A stretch of 64,000 nt of DNA. Source: Lachnospiraceae bacterium (GTDB lineage: Bacteria; Bacillota; Clostridia; Lachnospirales; Lachnospiraceae). Every line of letters starts with the position of its first letter. Within the stretch, counting starts at the first letter, position 1. The stretch spans positions 1 through 64,000 of the forward strand of contig CAJTEY010000022.1 in assembly GCA_910575775.1 (NCBI GenBank), given 5' to 3'. The translations under genes were made by a program, and so were the position numbers. Shown in pieces: positions 15,666 to 24,214 of this stretch. Under the pieces are notes generated by a model. The model was not told the DNA's origin and ran no database searches. It was given only the letters and a program-made list of their open reading frames with translations.

Positions 15666-15772
15666 CGGATTTTTTATTGACAGTCATAATTATTTTGCTG
15701 CTGGCAATATTCGGACGGATTGACAGCGGATTCAAAGAAAGGAGTAGAAAAGATGCAGGAAACAGAAACTAA
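15662..15772 (+). CDS. Tiny membrane peptide, GTG start
   Basis: A 36-residue frame from GTG overlapping the previous TGA (GTGA), preceded by GGAGAGGGCG. It opens MTDFLLTVIIILLLAIFGRI, one membrane helix, followed by a basic tail. It overlaps the next gene by 20 bases. The overlaps and ribosome binding site favour a real gene. Confidence 0.45.
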   Translation: MTDFLLTVIIILLLAIFGRIDSGFKERSRKDAGNRN

Positions 15773-16325
15773 GGCAGCAGGCGCAGAGATCGCGGCAGGG
15801 GGAGAGGAAACAGGCGAAAGCTGGGTAGCACTTCCCGCCTCTGAATTTGAAGAGCTGATACAGAAAGCGGCAAGGGCAGCAGTGCGGGAATACAGAAAGC
15901 AGGAAGAAAAGGACAAGAGGCAGAATAAGTACCACAATACTTTTACGCTTATGAAATGTTACCGTGATGCAGTTTTCCATATCCAGAACGCAGTAAGCGA
16001 CGGCGAGCAGTTAGAGCTTAAGGGAATGACAGAAGAGCAGCAGCGGGTATATCTGGAAAGCGTGAGGCGCAGCCGCTTTAAAACTCTGATAATGACAGCG
16101 CACATAGACAAGGCAGTAGAAGAGATCGAGCGCAGGCGCAGGGCAGCAGGCAGAGAGGTAGAGTATAAAGCGTTTGAACTGTATTTCATGCAGGGCATGG
16201 AGTATGCAGAGATCGCAGAGGAACTGGAAACCGGGAAGAACACGCCGCGCCGCTGGGTGACAGCGATCATAAATGAATTATCTGTATTGTTATGGGGCAT
16301 TGATGAAGAGCAGGCGAGGCTGTAG
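15753..16325 (+). CDS. Sigma-like late transcription regulator
   Basis: A 190-residue protein from ATG 15753, with AAAGGAG upstream. The C-terminal 60 residues, AFELYFMQGMEYAEIAEELE then TPRRWVTAIINELSVLLWG, look like a sigma region 4-type HTH. The family of phage late regulators (ArpU/sigma-like) sits just before HNH and terminase genes, as here. A consensus promoter followed by a terminator hairpin lies immediately downstream and is a plausible target. Confidence 0.6.
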   Translation: MQETETKAAGAEIAAGGEETGESWVALPASEFEELIQKAARAAVREYRKQEEKDKRQNKYHNTFTLMKCYRDAVFHIQNAVSDGEQLELKGMTEEQQRVYLESVRRSRFKTLIMTAHIDKAVEEIERRRRAAGREVEYKAFELYFMQGMEYAEIAEELETGKNTPRRWVTAIINELSVLLWGIDEEQARL

Positions 16326-16368
16326 CTGGCAGCAGCCGGACTGGTAATATCGTGGTAAAATCGTGGTG

Positions 16369-16397
16369 TTTACATGGTATTTCAAAAGCTGTATAAT
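16369..16397 (+). promoter_or_regulatory. Probable late promoter with repeated upstream motif
   Basis: TTTACA (16369-16374) and TATAAT (16392-16397) are separated by 17 bases. ATCGTGGT occurs twice just upstream, at about 16349-16368, as possible activator sites. It precedes the whole late operon and follows the sigma-like gene. Confidence 0.7.
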
Positions 16398-16406
16398 GGT
16401 AACATG

Positions 16407-16462
16407 AAAAGAGTAGGCAATCGCTTAGCCGTAATGCGGCAGCAGTAAGCCTACTCTTTTTT
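16407..16462 (+). terminator. Hairpin terminator directly after late promoter
   Basis: AAAAGAGTAGGC (16407-16418) pairs with GCCTACTCTTTT, followed by more T residues. It starts about ten bases after the -10 box, so transcription would stop at once unless antitermination or read-through occurs. A tiny ATG frame (16405-16449, 14 codons) spans the loop without a ribosome binding site. Confidence 0.75.
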
Positions 16463-16535
16463 GTTTTATTCTTTAGCCTCCACCCGGCGCATGAAACTTA
16501 GGGCGCTGGGGATTGCAGAAAGGAGCGGTGAGGGT

Positions 16536-16835
16536 ATGAAAGCATGGGCTAAAAGTTTTTATTTATCTACGGCGTGGGAAGATACCAGAGCCGCTTACTT
16601 AATATCACAGGACTATATATGTGAGCGCTGCGGGGAACCAGCAAAGATCGTACACCATAAGAGATACATAACCAGAGAGAATATTAACGACACAAGCGTT
16701 ACGCTATGCTGGGATAACTTAGAGGCGCTATGCCAGGACTGCCACAATAAAGAACATCATAAGCGGGCGCCGAGGCTGCGCTATAGATTTGATGCAGACG
16801 GCGGCATACTCCCCCCTATTCCAAACAAAATTTAA
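16536..16835 (+). CDS. HNH endonuclease (packaging-associated)
   Basis: The ATG at 16536, with AAGGAG ten bases before, gives 99 residues. The HNH fold is clear: CERCGEPAKIVHHKRYI with the catalytic histidines, then NLEALCQDCHNKEHH with the second CxxC and final histidines. HNH proteins next to terminase genes assist cos-type DNA cutting by the terminase large subunit in HK97-like phages, which suggests cos packaging here. Confidence 0.88.
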   Translation: MKAWAKSFYLSTAWEDTRAAYLISQDYICERCGEPAKIVHHKRYITRENINDTSVTLCWDNLEALCQDCHNKEHHKRAPRLRYRFDADGGILPPIPNKI

Positions 16836-16959
16836 GGGGGGAAAATACCGAGGGGGATACCCTAAAATTACCCTCCGGGCGCGTGCATGTGTGGTGTAGG
16901 GGGTGTGGTGGGGGCGATCTGGCAGCGGCAGCAGGCGGCAGGAAAGAGAGGTAGAGGGA

Positions 16960-17310
16960 ATGGCTGCGCGGAAAAAGAAAAAAGAAAACCGTATCAAGGA
17001 CGAGAAAAAAAGACTTAAGGAAATCTTTGAAGAGCTTGAAGAAAATAAGCGAAATTTAGTAACGCCGCTGATAGAAAAGGCTGCTTTTATGAGCATAGAG
17101 CTTGACGACTTGCAGGAAACCATAGGGCAGGAGGGCTGGACGAGTGAGTATAAGAACGGTGAAAACCAGTACGGGACAAAGAAAAGCCCGGAGGCAGAGA
17201 CTTACATAGCATTAAGCAAGAACTATGCGGCAGTCATTAAGCAGCTGACAGAATTAGTGCCAGCCGCAAAGAGAAAGGCAAGCAGGCTGGCTGCCCTGCG
17301 GGACGAGTAG
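16960..17310 (+). CDS. terS: P27-type terminase small subunit
   Basis: The ATG at 16960 gives 116 residues; an in-frame start further upstream would be unusual for the family. A basic N-terminus (MAARKKKKENRIKDEKKRL) leads to NKRNLVTPLIEKAAFMSIELDDLQ and a C-terminal helix, as in phage P27 small terminases. It recognises phage DNA and loads the large subunit encoded six bases downstream. Confidence 0.8.
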   Translation: MAARKKKKENRIKDEKKRLKEIFEELEENKRNLVTPLIEKAAFMSIELDDLQETIGQEGWTSEYKNGENQYGTKKSPEAETYIALSKNYAAVIKQLTELVPAAKRKASRLAALRDE

Positions 17311-17316
17311 GCGGCA

Positions 17317-18972
17317 GTGCTGCCCTATAAGAATTATATCTATGAGTACCACGCAAAAATAACCAGCGGCGAGATCGTAGCGGGGAAATGGATAAAGGCA
17401 ATTTACAAGATCATTGTGGACGGGCTGGAAAAGCAGGAATATTTTTTCAATGCAAAGGCGGCAAATAAGGCAATCAAGTTTATTGAAAATTTCTGTCACC
17501 ACAGCAAGGGGCGCAGTGACCTTATAAAGCTGGAACTATGGCAGAAAGCTATTATTTCTGTCATTTTTGGTATACAGGACGCAGAAAAAGTGCGCGTTTT
17601 CCGCGAGATTTTTATAGTTATCGGCAGAAAAAACGGCAAAAGTTTATTTGCATCTGCCATTATCGCGTACATGGCATTTTTGGAGCCGGAATACGGGCAG
17701 GAAATTTATTGCTTAGCGCCTAAGTTAGATCAAGCGGCGCTGGTATATGACGGATTCCACAAAATGGTAAAGGCAGAGCCGGAGCTTTTGGAGCTGGCGC
17801 GGAAACGGCGCAGTGATATTTACATTGAGGAAACGGAAAGTTTTGTTAAGCCGATTGCCTTTAATGCAAGGAAGTCTGACGGATTCAACCCGCAGCTGGT
17901 AGTATGTGACGAAATGGCGGCATGGCGGGGCGACGCGGGGCTAAAGCAGTATGAGGTTATGAAGTCTGCTTTAGGCGCACGCACGCAGCCTATGATCTTA
18001 AGCATAAGCACGGCAGGGTATGAGAATGACGGCATATACGACGAGCTTATGAAACGCAGCACCAGCTTTTTAAAGGGAAACAGCAAAGAGCGCAGGCTTT
18101 TGCCGTTTATCTACATGATAGACGACGTGGAGAAGTGGAACGACATAGAAGAGCTTAAGAAAGCCAACCCGAACATGGGCGTTTCCGTAAAAGAGGGCTT
18201 TTTCATTGATGAAATAGCCGTAGCAGAGGGCAGCTTAAGCAAGAAAGCAGAGTTTTTATGTAAATACTGCAATATCAAGCAGAACAGCTCTATTGCATGG
18301 CTGGAATACATGACCGTAGACCGGGCAGGGGTAGAAAAGACCTTAGAGGATTTCCGGGACTGCTACGCAGTGGGCGGCATTGACCTTAGCCAGACAACGG
18401 ACTTAACGGCGGCAAGCGTTGTGATCGAAAAAGGCGGCGTGCTGTATTCCTTTACACAATTCTTTATGCCGAGAGACCGCGTAGAGAGCCTGCAAGCCAC
18501 GGACGGCGTACCGTATGACATATTCGTAAAGAAAGGGCTGATAACCTTAAGCGGAGAAAATTACGTTGATTACCACGACGTTTATAACTGGTTTATTATG
18601 CTGCTGGAAGTGTACGGAATAAGACCGCTGAAAATCGGATATGACCGATACAGCGCCCAGTACCTTGTAAACGATATGAAAAATTACGGGTTCCATATGG
18701 ACGACGTACATCAAGGCGAGAACTTAACGCCAGTTATCCGGGAATTTGAGGGAATTATAAAAGACGGCAATTTCAAGATCGCGGACAACAGTTTACAAAA
18801 GACACATTTCTTAAATGTTGCGCTTAAGCACAACATGGAAACAAGGAAATTCAGACCTGTAAAGATAGAGCAGCGGGCGCATATCGACGGTTTTGTATCT
18901 GTCATTGATGCAATGACGGTACGGCAGAAATACTGGGAAGAGTGCGGCGAGCTGCTGAAAAATGCCGCATAG
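17317..18972 (+). CDS. terL: Terminase large subunit
   Basis: A 551-residue packaging ATPase/nuclease with a GTG start. Walker A-like IGRKNGKSLFAS lies near residues 102-113, Walker B LVVCDEMAAW near 193-202, and the RNase H-like nuclease begins at GGIDLSQTTDLTAA near 352 with a later acidic IDAMTVRQKYW. This is the HK97/lambdoid TerL type used with P27 small subunits. Full length for the family and intact motifs. Confidence 0.92.
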   Translation: MLPYKNYIYEYHAKITSGEIVAGKWIKAIYKIIVDGLEKQEYFFNAKAANKAIKFIENFCHHSKGRSDLIKLELWQKAIISVIFGIQDAEKVRVFREIFIVIGRKNGKSLFASAIIAYMAFLEPEYGQEIYCLAPKLDQAALVYDGFHKMVKAEPELLELARKRRSDIYIEETESFVKPIAFNARKSDGFNPQLVVCDEMAAWRGDAGLKQYEVMKSALGARTQPMILSISTAGYENDGIYDELMKRSTSFLKGNSKERRLLPFIYMIDDVEKWNDIEELKKANPNMGVSVKEGFFIDEIAVAEGSLSKKAEFLCKYCNIKQNSSIAWLEYMTVDRAGVEKTLEDFRDCYAVGGIDLSQTTDLTAASVVIEKGGVLYSFTQFFMPRDRVESLQATDGVPYDIFVKKGLITLSGENYVDYHDVYNWFIMLLEVYGIRPLKIGYDRYSAQYLVNDMKNYGFHMDDVHQGENLTPVIREFEGIIKDGNFKIADNSLQKTHFLNVALKHNMETRKFRPVKIEQRAHIDGFVSVIDAMTVRQKYWEECGELLKNAA

Positions 18973-18989
18973 AAAGGAGAGTAAGCGGA

Positions 18990-20276
18990 GTGAAATTTTT
19001 TGATTATTTATTCCACGGGAAAAAGCTGCAAATGATAGACAGCTATTTTAAAATGCTGAACGGCTACAGCCCGACGTTTACGAGCTTTAACGGCGGCGTA
19101 TACGAAATGGACTTGACAAGGGTAGCAATCAACAGTTTTGCCACGCATTGCAGCAAGCTAAAGCCGGAGATCGAGGGCAGCGCCCTAAAACATCTGGAAA
19201 GGGTATTGCAGTATAAGCCTAACTATTTCATGGACACAACAAAATTCATAAAACGTCTGGCGACGATCTTAGCGGTAGAACATACCGCTTTTATTGTGCC
19301 TGTTGAGGACGAGACAGGGAACCTGTGCGGCTTTTATCCCCTGCGGGCGCAGCGCTGCGAAGTGGTAGAGGCTGCCGGGCGGGTGTATCTGCGGTATCTT
19401 TTCGCAAGCGGGGAGTATGGGGCGATTGAGTTTGAAAAAGTCGGCATAATGACTGACTTTGAATACAGCGACGATCTTTTCGGAGAGGATAACAGCACGC
19501 TTAAGCCCACAATGCAGCTGATACATACCCAGAATGAGGGCATTATTAACGCCGTGAAAAATTCAGCAAACATACGCTTTCTGGCAAAGGTGGCAAATTT
19601 GCTGAAGCCGGAGGACATAAAGGCAGAGCGGGAGCGGTTTACAGAGGAAAATTTAAGCGCGGACAATAAAAGCGGCATGATTATTTATGATAACAAGTTT
19701 TCTGATCTGAAACAGGTAGAAAGCAAGCCGTATACACCAAACGCGTTGCAAATGCAGCAGATACAGGATAACGTATGTACGCATTTTGGTACAAACATGG
19801 ATATTCTGCAAAACAAGTTTAACGAGGAAACATGGAACGCCTATTATGAGGGGAAAATAGAACCTTTTGCAATCCAGCTTTCGCTTGTCATGTCAAATAT
19901 GGCATTTTCACAACGGGAGCTTGCGCACGGGAACGCTATCACGTTTTCCGCAAACCGTCTGCAATACGCCAGCAATGCTACAAAGCTGCAAGTAAGCACA
20001 CAGCTTTTTGACCGGGCGCTGCTTAACCGTAACGGCGTAATGGATATATGGAACATGCCGCACGTTGAGGACGGCGAAAAGTATTATATACGCAAGGAAT
20101 ACACGGAAGTAAGCCAGCTGGGGAAAGGCGAGGAAAAGCAGCAGATCATCATACAGCAGATGCCGCAGCCGGGGCAGCAGGCAGCAGGGACGGAGCCGGG
20201 GGAAGAGCCAGCGCCGGACGATAAGGGACAGAAAGAGGGTGTAACAGATGCCGGTAAAGCAGGACAGGGAGTATAG
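18990..20276 (+). CDS. HK97-family portal protein
   Basis: From GTG 18990 with AAAGGAGA upstream this is 428 residues. It shows a typical HK97 portal pattern: FNGGVYEMDLTRVAINSFATH near the front and a LKPEDIKAERERF stem region. The Gln- and Pro-rich C-terminus (QQIIIQQMPQPGQQAAG) is probably flexible. The portal forms the ring at the capsid vertex through which DNA is packaged. It overlaps the protease gene by 29 bases. Confidence 0.88.
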   Translation: MKFFDYLFHGKKLQMIDSYFKMLNGYSPTFTSFNGGVYEMDLTRVAINSFATHCSKLKPEIEGSALKHLERVLQYKPNYFMDTTKFIKRLATILAVEHTAFIVPVEDETGNLCGFYPLRAQRCEVVEAAGRVYLRYLFASGEYGAIEFEKVGIMTDFEYSDDLFGEDNSTLKPTMQLIHTQNEGIINAVKNSANIRFLAKVANLLKPEDIKAERERFTEENLSADNKSGMIIYDNKFSDLKQVESKPYTPNALQMQQIQDNVCTHFGTNMDILQNKFNEETWNAYYEGKIEPFAIQLSLVMSNMAFSQRELAHGNAITFSANRLQYASNATKLQVSTQLFDRALLNRNGVMDIWNMPHVEDGEKYYIRKEYTEVSQLGKGEEKQQIIIQQMPQPGQQAAGTEPGEEPAPDDKGQKEGVTDAGKAGQGV

Positions 20277-20841
20277 GACGCTGGCAGCGCCATTGTCGGC
20301 GCAGGCGGCGGCAAAGCGGATAGATACGGATTTTTACGTTGAGGGCTACGCGACGACGTTTGAAAGCCCGTATCTGCTTTACGAGATCGAGGGTACAAAG
20401 TTTTACGAAAGAATAGACGCGCACGCGCTGGACGGGGCAGACATGAGCGACGTAATTATGCAGTATGACCATGAGGGGCGCGTATTTGCCAGGCAGTCTA
20501 ACGGTTCCCTTATTCTGATACCAGACCATAAGGGGCTTTTGATTGCAGCCGATTTAGGCAGGACGGACTTAGCGCGGGGGCTGTATCAGGACATACAGCA
20601 GGGCATGATAACTAAAATGTCGTGGGCTTTCACCGTGAAAACGGACAGCTACGACAGGGCAACGCATACAAGGACAATATTGGAGATCAAAAAGATTTAT
20701 GACGTATCAGCCGTGAGCATACCAGCAAACGGCGATACTGAAATAAGCGCCCGCAGTTTTGCACATAGGAGTTATGAGGCAGAAAAGCAGGAGCGGCTTT
20801 TACAGCGGGCGAGGCTACTAAAGATCAGAGCGAGCTTATAA
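20248..20841 (+). CDS. HK97 prohead protease
   Basis: A 197-residue U35-type prohead serine protease. The N-terminal strand region DFYVEGYATTFESPY, catalytic-His region VIMQYDHEGRVFAR near 70-83 and Ser region GMITKMSWAFTV near 115-126 are all present. It processes the capsid protein's N-terminal scaffold (delta) domain during head assembly. Order portal-protease-capsid is standard for HK97-like phages. Confidence 0.9.
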   Translation: MPVKQDREYRTLAAPLSAQAAAKRIDTDFYVEGYATTFESPYLLYEIEGTKFYERIDAHALDGADMSDVIMQYDHEGRVFARQSNGSLILIPDHKGLLIAADLGRTDLARGLYQDIQQGMITKMSWAFTVKTDSYDRATHTRTILEIKKIYDVSAVSIPANGDTEISARSFAHRSYEAEKQERLLQRARLLKIRASL

Positions 20842-20866
20842 AAAACAGTAAAGGAGATTGCAGGAC

Positions 20867-22099
20867 ATGAACAGATTAAAAGAAATCGAGGCAAGGTTAG
20901 CCCAGATCAAGGGCGAGCTTACCACAAGGGCAACAGAGCTGACAGAGGCAGAGATCACGGCACTGGAAACAGAGGTAACGGCATTGCAGGAAGAGCGGGC
21001 GGCATTGCAGGCGGCGGCAGAAAAGCGTAAGGCGTTACTGGAAAAGATCGCAAACGGCGAGCCTGTAGAGGGCGACGGGGGAGAGGCAGCGCCCGCAACC
21101 GTGCTGCGCAATTTCAAGCCCGCAGAACATACCGACGACACCGGGGACAGATACGGCAGCATGGCATACAGAAAGGCGTTTATGCAGTATGTATGCCGTG
21201 GCGCGGAAATCCCGGCAGAGTACCGGGCAGACGCAGTAAGCAAGACCACGGACGTAGGCGCGGTTATTCCTACAACCGTGCTGAACCAGATCGTAGAAAA
21301 GCTGGAAAGCACGGGCATGATCTTAGCCCTTGTCACCAGAACGGCGTACAAGGGCGGCGTGGGTATTCCCGTTTCCACGGTAAAGCCCGTGGCTACATGG
21401 GTAAAAGAGGGGGCAGGCAGCGAAAAGCAGAAAAAGGACATCAAAAAAGACGGCATGATTACTTTTGCGTACCATAAGCTGCGCTGCGCGGTAGCCGTAT
21501 CTCTGGAAGTTGACACAATGGCAATGAGCGCTTTTGAGACGCTGCTTATCAACAATATTGTTGAGGCAATGACAAAGGCAATCGAGCAGGCGATCATTGA
21601 CGGAGACGGGACAGGGAAACCGAAAGGGATTTTACAGGAGACACCCGCAGACGGGCAGACCATTGACAGCGCAAAACCCGCCTACGCCGATCTGATTAAC
21701 GCAGAGGCGGCGTTACCGCAGGCATATGAAAACGGGGCGGTATGGTGCATGAGCAAAAAGACGTTCATGCAGTATTACGGGCTGACAGATGCCAACGGGC
21801 AGCCGATCGGCAGGGTAAATTACGGGATCGCAGGAAAGCCGGAGCGGACGCTTTTAGGCAGACCTGTAGTATGCTGCGACTATGTAACAAGCTATGCGGC
21901 AACGCTGGCAGCAGGCACGGCTTTTGCTTTCCTCTTTAATTTCAAAGATTATGTGCTGAATACCAATTATGCTATGGGCGTAAAGCGGTATGAGGACAAC
22001 GACACCGACGACACCGTGACAAAGGGTGTCATGCTGGCAGACGGCAAGGTAGTTGATAAAAACAGTCTGGTAGTTATTCAGAAATTGAAAGCGGCGTAA
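20867..22099 (+). CDS. HK97-fold major capsid protein
   Basis: The ATG at 20867, ten bases after AAGGAG, gives 410 residues; a TTG nine bases upstream is less likely. The N-terminal ~100 residues are a coiled-coil delta domain (LKEIEARLAQIKGELTTRA). The HK97 fold follows, with VGAVIPTTVLNQIVEKLE, VPVSTVKP-like strands and AIIDGDGTGKPKGIL. The delta domain should be removed by the upstream protease. Confidence 0.92.
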   Translation: MNRLKEIEARLAQIKGELTTRATELTEAEITALETEVTALQEERAALQAAAEKRKALLEKIANGEPVEGDGGEAAPATVLRNFKPAEHTDDTGDRYGSMAYRKAFMQYVCRGAEIPAEYRADAVSKTTDVGAVIPTTVLNQIVEKLESTGMILALVTRTAYKGGVGIPVSTVKPVATWVKEGAGSEKQKKDIKKDGMITFAYHKLRCAVAVSLEVDTMAMSAFETLLINNIVEAMTKAIEQAIIDGDGTGKPKGILQETPADGQTIDSAKPAYADLINAEAALPQAYENGAVWCMSKKTFMQYYGLTDANGQPIGRVNYGIAGKPERTLLGRPVVCCDYVTSYAATLAAGTAFAFLFNFKDYVLNTNYAMGVKRYEDNDTDDTVTKGVMLADGKVVDKNSLVVIQKLKAA

Positions 22100-22157
22100 G
22101 CCGGAGATCAATAAGGCGGCTGGCGTTTCCTGCGCTGGCTGCCGGAAAGGTGGAACC

Positions 22158-22691
22158 ATGAAAGGGTATTTAGACGTAAAAGAGCTGGAAAGCTATAAAA
22201 AGGCTGATATTCAGAAACTTGCGCGTGATCTGGGCGTGAGTGATGCCGGGACAATCAAGGAAATTGCCGCCAGATGCGCAGCTGTAGAGATCGAGACAGG
22301 GGCGGGGGAGCCGCCCACGGAACCGGGAAAGGCAGCCGGAGGGCAGGCAGAGGAAAGAACCGGGCAGCAGACCGGGGACGGAACGGCAGAACAGGCAGGA
22401 GAGGCAGAGACAGCCGGGCAGCAGACCGGGAGCGGGGCAGGAGACACCGCAGGAGCGCCCCAGACGGGGCAGGAAACGGCAGAAAATGACAAGGCGGCAG
22501 AGATCACCAGAGACACCGAAAAGGCGCAGGAAGAGGCAGGAAAAGCGGCAGGCGGGGTAAAGGTGGAAGTAGTAGCCAGATACTTAGACCAGCAGCTTAA
22601 CCAGATCAAAGAGGCTGGGGAAGTCTTTACAGTAGACCGGGAGCGGGCAGCAGTGCTGGTGCATGAAAAAGTTGTAAAGATCAGAGAGTAA
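22158..22691 (+). CDS. Low-complexity head protein with SAP/Rho-N-like start
   Basis: A 177-residue protein. The first 40 residues (LDVKELESYKKADIQKLARD) resemble the small helical LEM/SAP or Rho N-terminal fold. A roughly 85-residue Gly/Ala/Glu/Gln-rich linker without hydrophobic residues follows, and the last 45 residues form a short folded tail (VVARYLDQQLNQIKEAGEVF). Position between capsid and connector suggests a head decoration or connector-associated protein; no firm family. Confidence 0.55.
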   Translation: MKGYLDVKELESYKKADIQKLARDLGVSDAGTIKEIAARCAAVEIETGAGEPPTEPGKAAGGQAEERTGQQTGDGTAEQAGEAETAGQQTGSGAGDTAGAPQTGQETAENDKAAEITRDTEKAQEEAGKAAGGVKVEVVARYLDQQLNQIKEAGEVFTVDRERAAVLVHEKVVKIRE

Positions 22692-22729
22692 GCGCGGCGG
22701 GGCTGCGGTAAAGAAAGCGGGTGCATGGT

Positions 22730-23074
22730 ATGGCGGCAGATGCCACTACATTAACAGAGAAAATGCGGGCGGCGCTGCGTATCAGCAGCACAAGCGCAAA
22801 GATTACAGAAGAAATAGAGGACTGCATAGGAGCCTGTAAAGCCGATCTTGCAAATGACGGCGTAAAAGTCATTGACGAGCGCGACAAGCTGATTATACGG
22901 GCAATAACGCTGTACTGCAAGGCAGAATTTGGGTACAACGGGAAAGCGGAGAATTTCAGACAGTCTTATGATCTGCTTAAAGCGCGGCTATCCATGTCAA
23001 AGGAATATAACACAGCGCCGCCCGTGTCCGAAACGGACACCGCAGGCGGGGAAAGCGGGGCAAAAAATGGCTGA
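22730..23074 (+). CDS. Head-tail connector, gp6-like
   Basis: The start is taken at ATG 22730 (114 residues); a GTG nine bases earlier is also possible. The all-helical pattern TLTEKMRAALRISSTSAKI, EIEDCIGACKADLANDG and YCKAEFGYNGKAENFRQSYD is that of HK97 gp6-like adaptor proteins, which bind the portal and extend the neck. It overlaps the head-closure gene by eight bases. Confidence 0.75.
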   Translation: MAADATTLTEKMRAALRISSTSAKITEEIEDCIGACKADLANDGVKVIDERDKLIIRAITLYCKAEFGYNGKAENFRQSYDLLKARLSMSKEYNTAPPVSETDTAGGESGAKNG

Positions 23075-23405
23075 ATGGGCAGACGAGATCATACTTGTAA
23101 AAGAGGCAGAGCCAGCAGACGGCGGCAGGGTAGACAATGACGGATTCCCGGAAAAGCAGGAAGAGGAAAAGCGTACTGTTTTCTGCAATAAGAAATCTGT
23201 AGGCTATTCTGAATATTTCAAGAGCCAGCAGACAGGGAAAGTGGTAGAGGCGAAATGTGAGGTACATAAGGCAGACTATGAGGGCGAGGACACCGTAGAG
23301 AATATGGACGGGAAACGCTTTTTTGTGCTTAAGACTTACGACATAGACGACGACACCATAGAACTTACACTAACTGATCTGCGGCATAAGGACAAGGAAA
23401 TATAA
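23067..23405 (+). CDS. Head closure protein
   Basis: The ATG at 23067 gives 112 residues. The beta-rich pattern ADEIILVKEAEPADGGRVDN, VFCNKKSVGYSEYFKSQQTG and FVLKTYDIDDDTIELTLTD matches SPP1 gp16-type head closure proteins, which plug the connector. It is followed by an inverted moron before the tail completion gene. Confidence 0.75.
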   Translation: MAEWADEIILVKEAEPADGGRVDNDGFPEKQEEEKRTVFCNKKSVGYSEYFKSQQTGKVVEAKCEVHKADYEGEDTVENMDGKRFFVLKTYDIDDDTIELTLTDLRHKDKEI

Positions 23406-23427
23406 AAAGCGGCGGGAGAACCGCCGC
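23404..23427 (-). terminator. Terminator for the inverted moron
   Basis: On the minus strand GCGGCGG/CCGCCGC arms are followed by TTTTTATA, six bases after the moron stop codon. The stem may also slow forward late transcription. Confidence 0.7.
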
Positions 23428-23432
23428 AAAAG

Positions 23433-24134
23433 TTAAGTGTTTATTTTCAGAGTATCGGGAACATTGACAGGAGGATTGTCATTTAAAAAGCGCAATGTAA
23501 TTTTACAGCCATATGAAATAGGCTGACCGTCTTTGTTGCGCCCACCGCCGTATACATCAATGTAACTTATACTTTCAATACGGCTTATATTTTCCTGTAT
23601 GAACGGCACTAAATCAGAGGGAATATTTCCTATCTGCATATTATTGACATAAACACCAAAAGCGGGCTGACCGTTAAAGTCATATTGTTTTATTTCAACG
23701 TCTGCATATTCATTAAACGGGCTATCGTGAAAATGAAGTTTGCGAAGAATTAGCTGACGCGAAACGCCGTCGTCATTATTAAAAGTCACACCAGCAACTT
23801 TTATAGGAGCAAAAACATACTTATTTTGCGCTACAGGATTGCTGGGTATTGGTGCTGCGGAGGGAGTTTCTGCCGTATCGCTATTTACTGTATTATCGGG
23901 CGCAGAGCGAGAAAACGAATTTTTGTTCAGGGGGGTAAAACGGTTAGAAGTTTGTAGCGTTTCTCTGTTTGTTTCTGCTACTGCTTTAGACGAGCGGAAA
24001 GCCAAAAGTGCAAAAACACCACAGATAGCGAGACAACCAATACCACCAGAAACAAGCCCACCAGAAAAGCCGCTGAAAGCGGACAAAAGAAATAGGACGG
24101 CAAGGCAGGAAAAGACTATAGTTTTCTTTTTCAT
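23433..24134 (-). CDS. HIRAN-like membrane protein, inverted moron
   Basis: From the ATG at 24134 (MKKKTIVFSCLAVLFLLSAF), with AAAGG upstream, this is 233 residues; the frame could start 45 bases further out but without a better site. Two N-terminal membrane helices are followed by a Ser/Thr/Asn-rich linker (about 60-105). A C-terminal HIRAN-like domain (KVAGVTFNNDDGVSRQLILR, EIKQYDFNGQPAFGVYVNN) completes it. The gene is the only one on the minus strand of the phage and carries its own promoter and terminator, so it is probably expressed in the lysogen. It is a paralogue of 39457-40152. Confidence 0.7.
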   Translation of the reverse strand: MKKKTIVFSCLAVLFLLSAFSGFSGGLVSGGIGCLAICGVFALLAFRSSKAVAETNRETLQTSNRFTPLNKNSFSRSAPDNTVNSDTAETPSAAPIPSNPVAQNKYVFAPIKVAGVTFNNDDGVSRQLILRKLHFHDSPFNEYADVEIKQYDFNGQPAFGVYVNNMQIGNIPSDLVPFIQENISRIESISYIDVYGGGRNKDGQPISYGCKITLRFLNDNPPVNVPDTLKINT

Positions 24135-24167
24135 TAAAAACACAACCTTTCTATCGTTTTTAAGAAA

Positions 24168-24196
24168 ATTATAGAACAATGTCGAATTAAAAGCAA
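24168..24196 (-). promoter_or_regulatory. Moron promoter
   Basis: On the minus strand TTGCTT (complement of 24191-24196), 17 bases, then a perfect TATAAT (complement of 24168-24173), about 30 bases before the moron start. Confidence 0.65.
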
Positions 24197-24214
24197 CAGA
24201 AAGGGGCAGATAAT

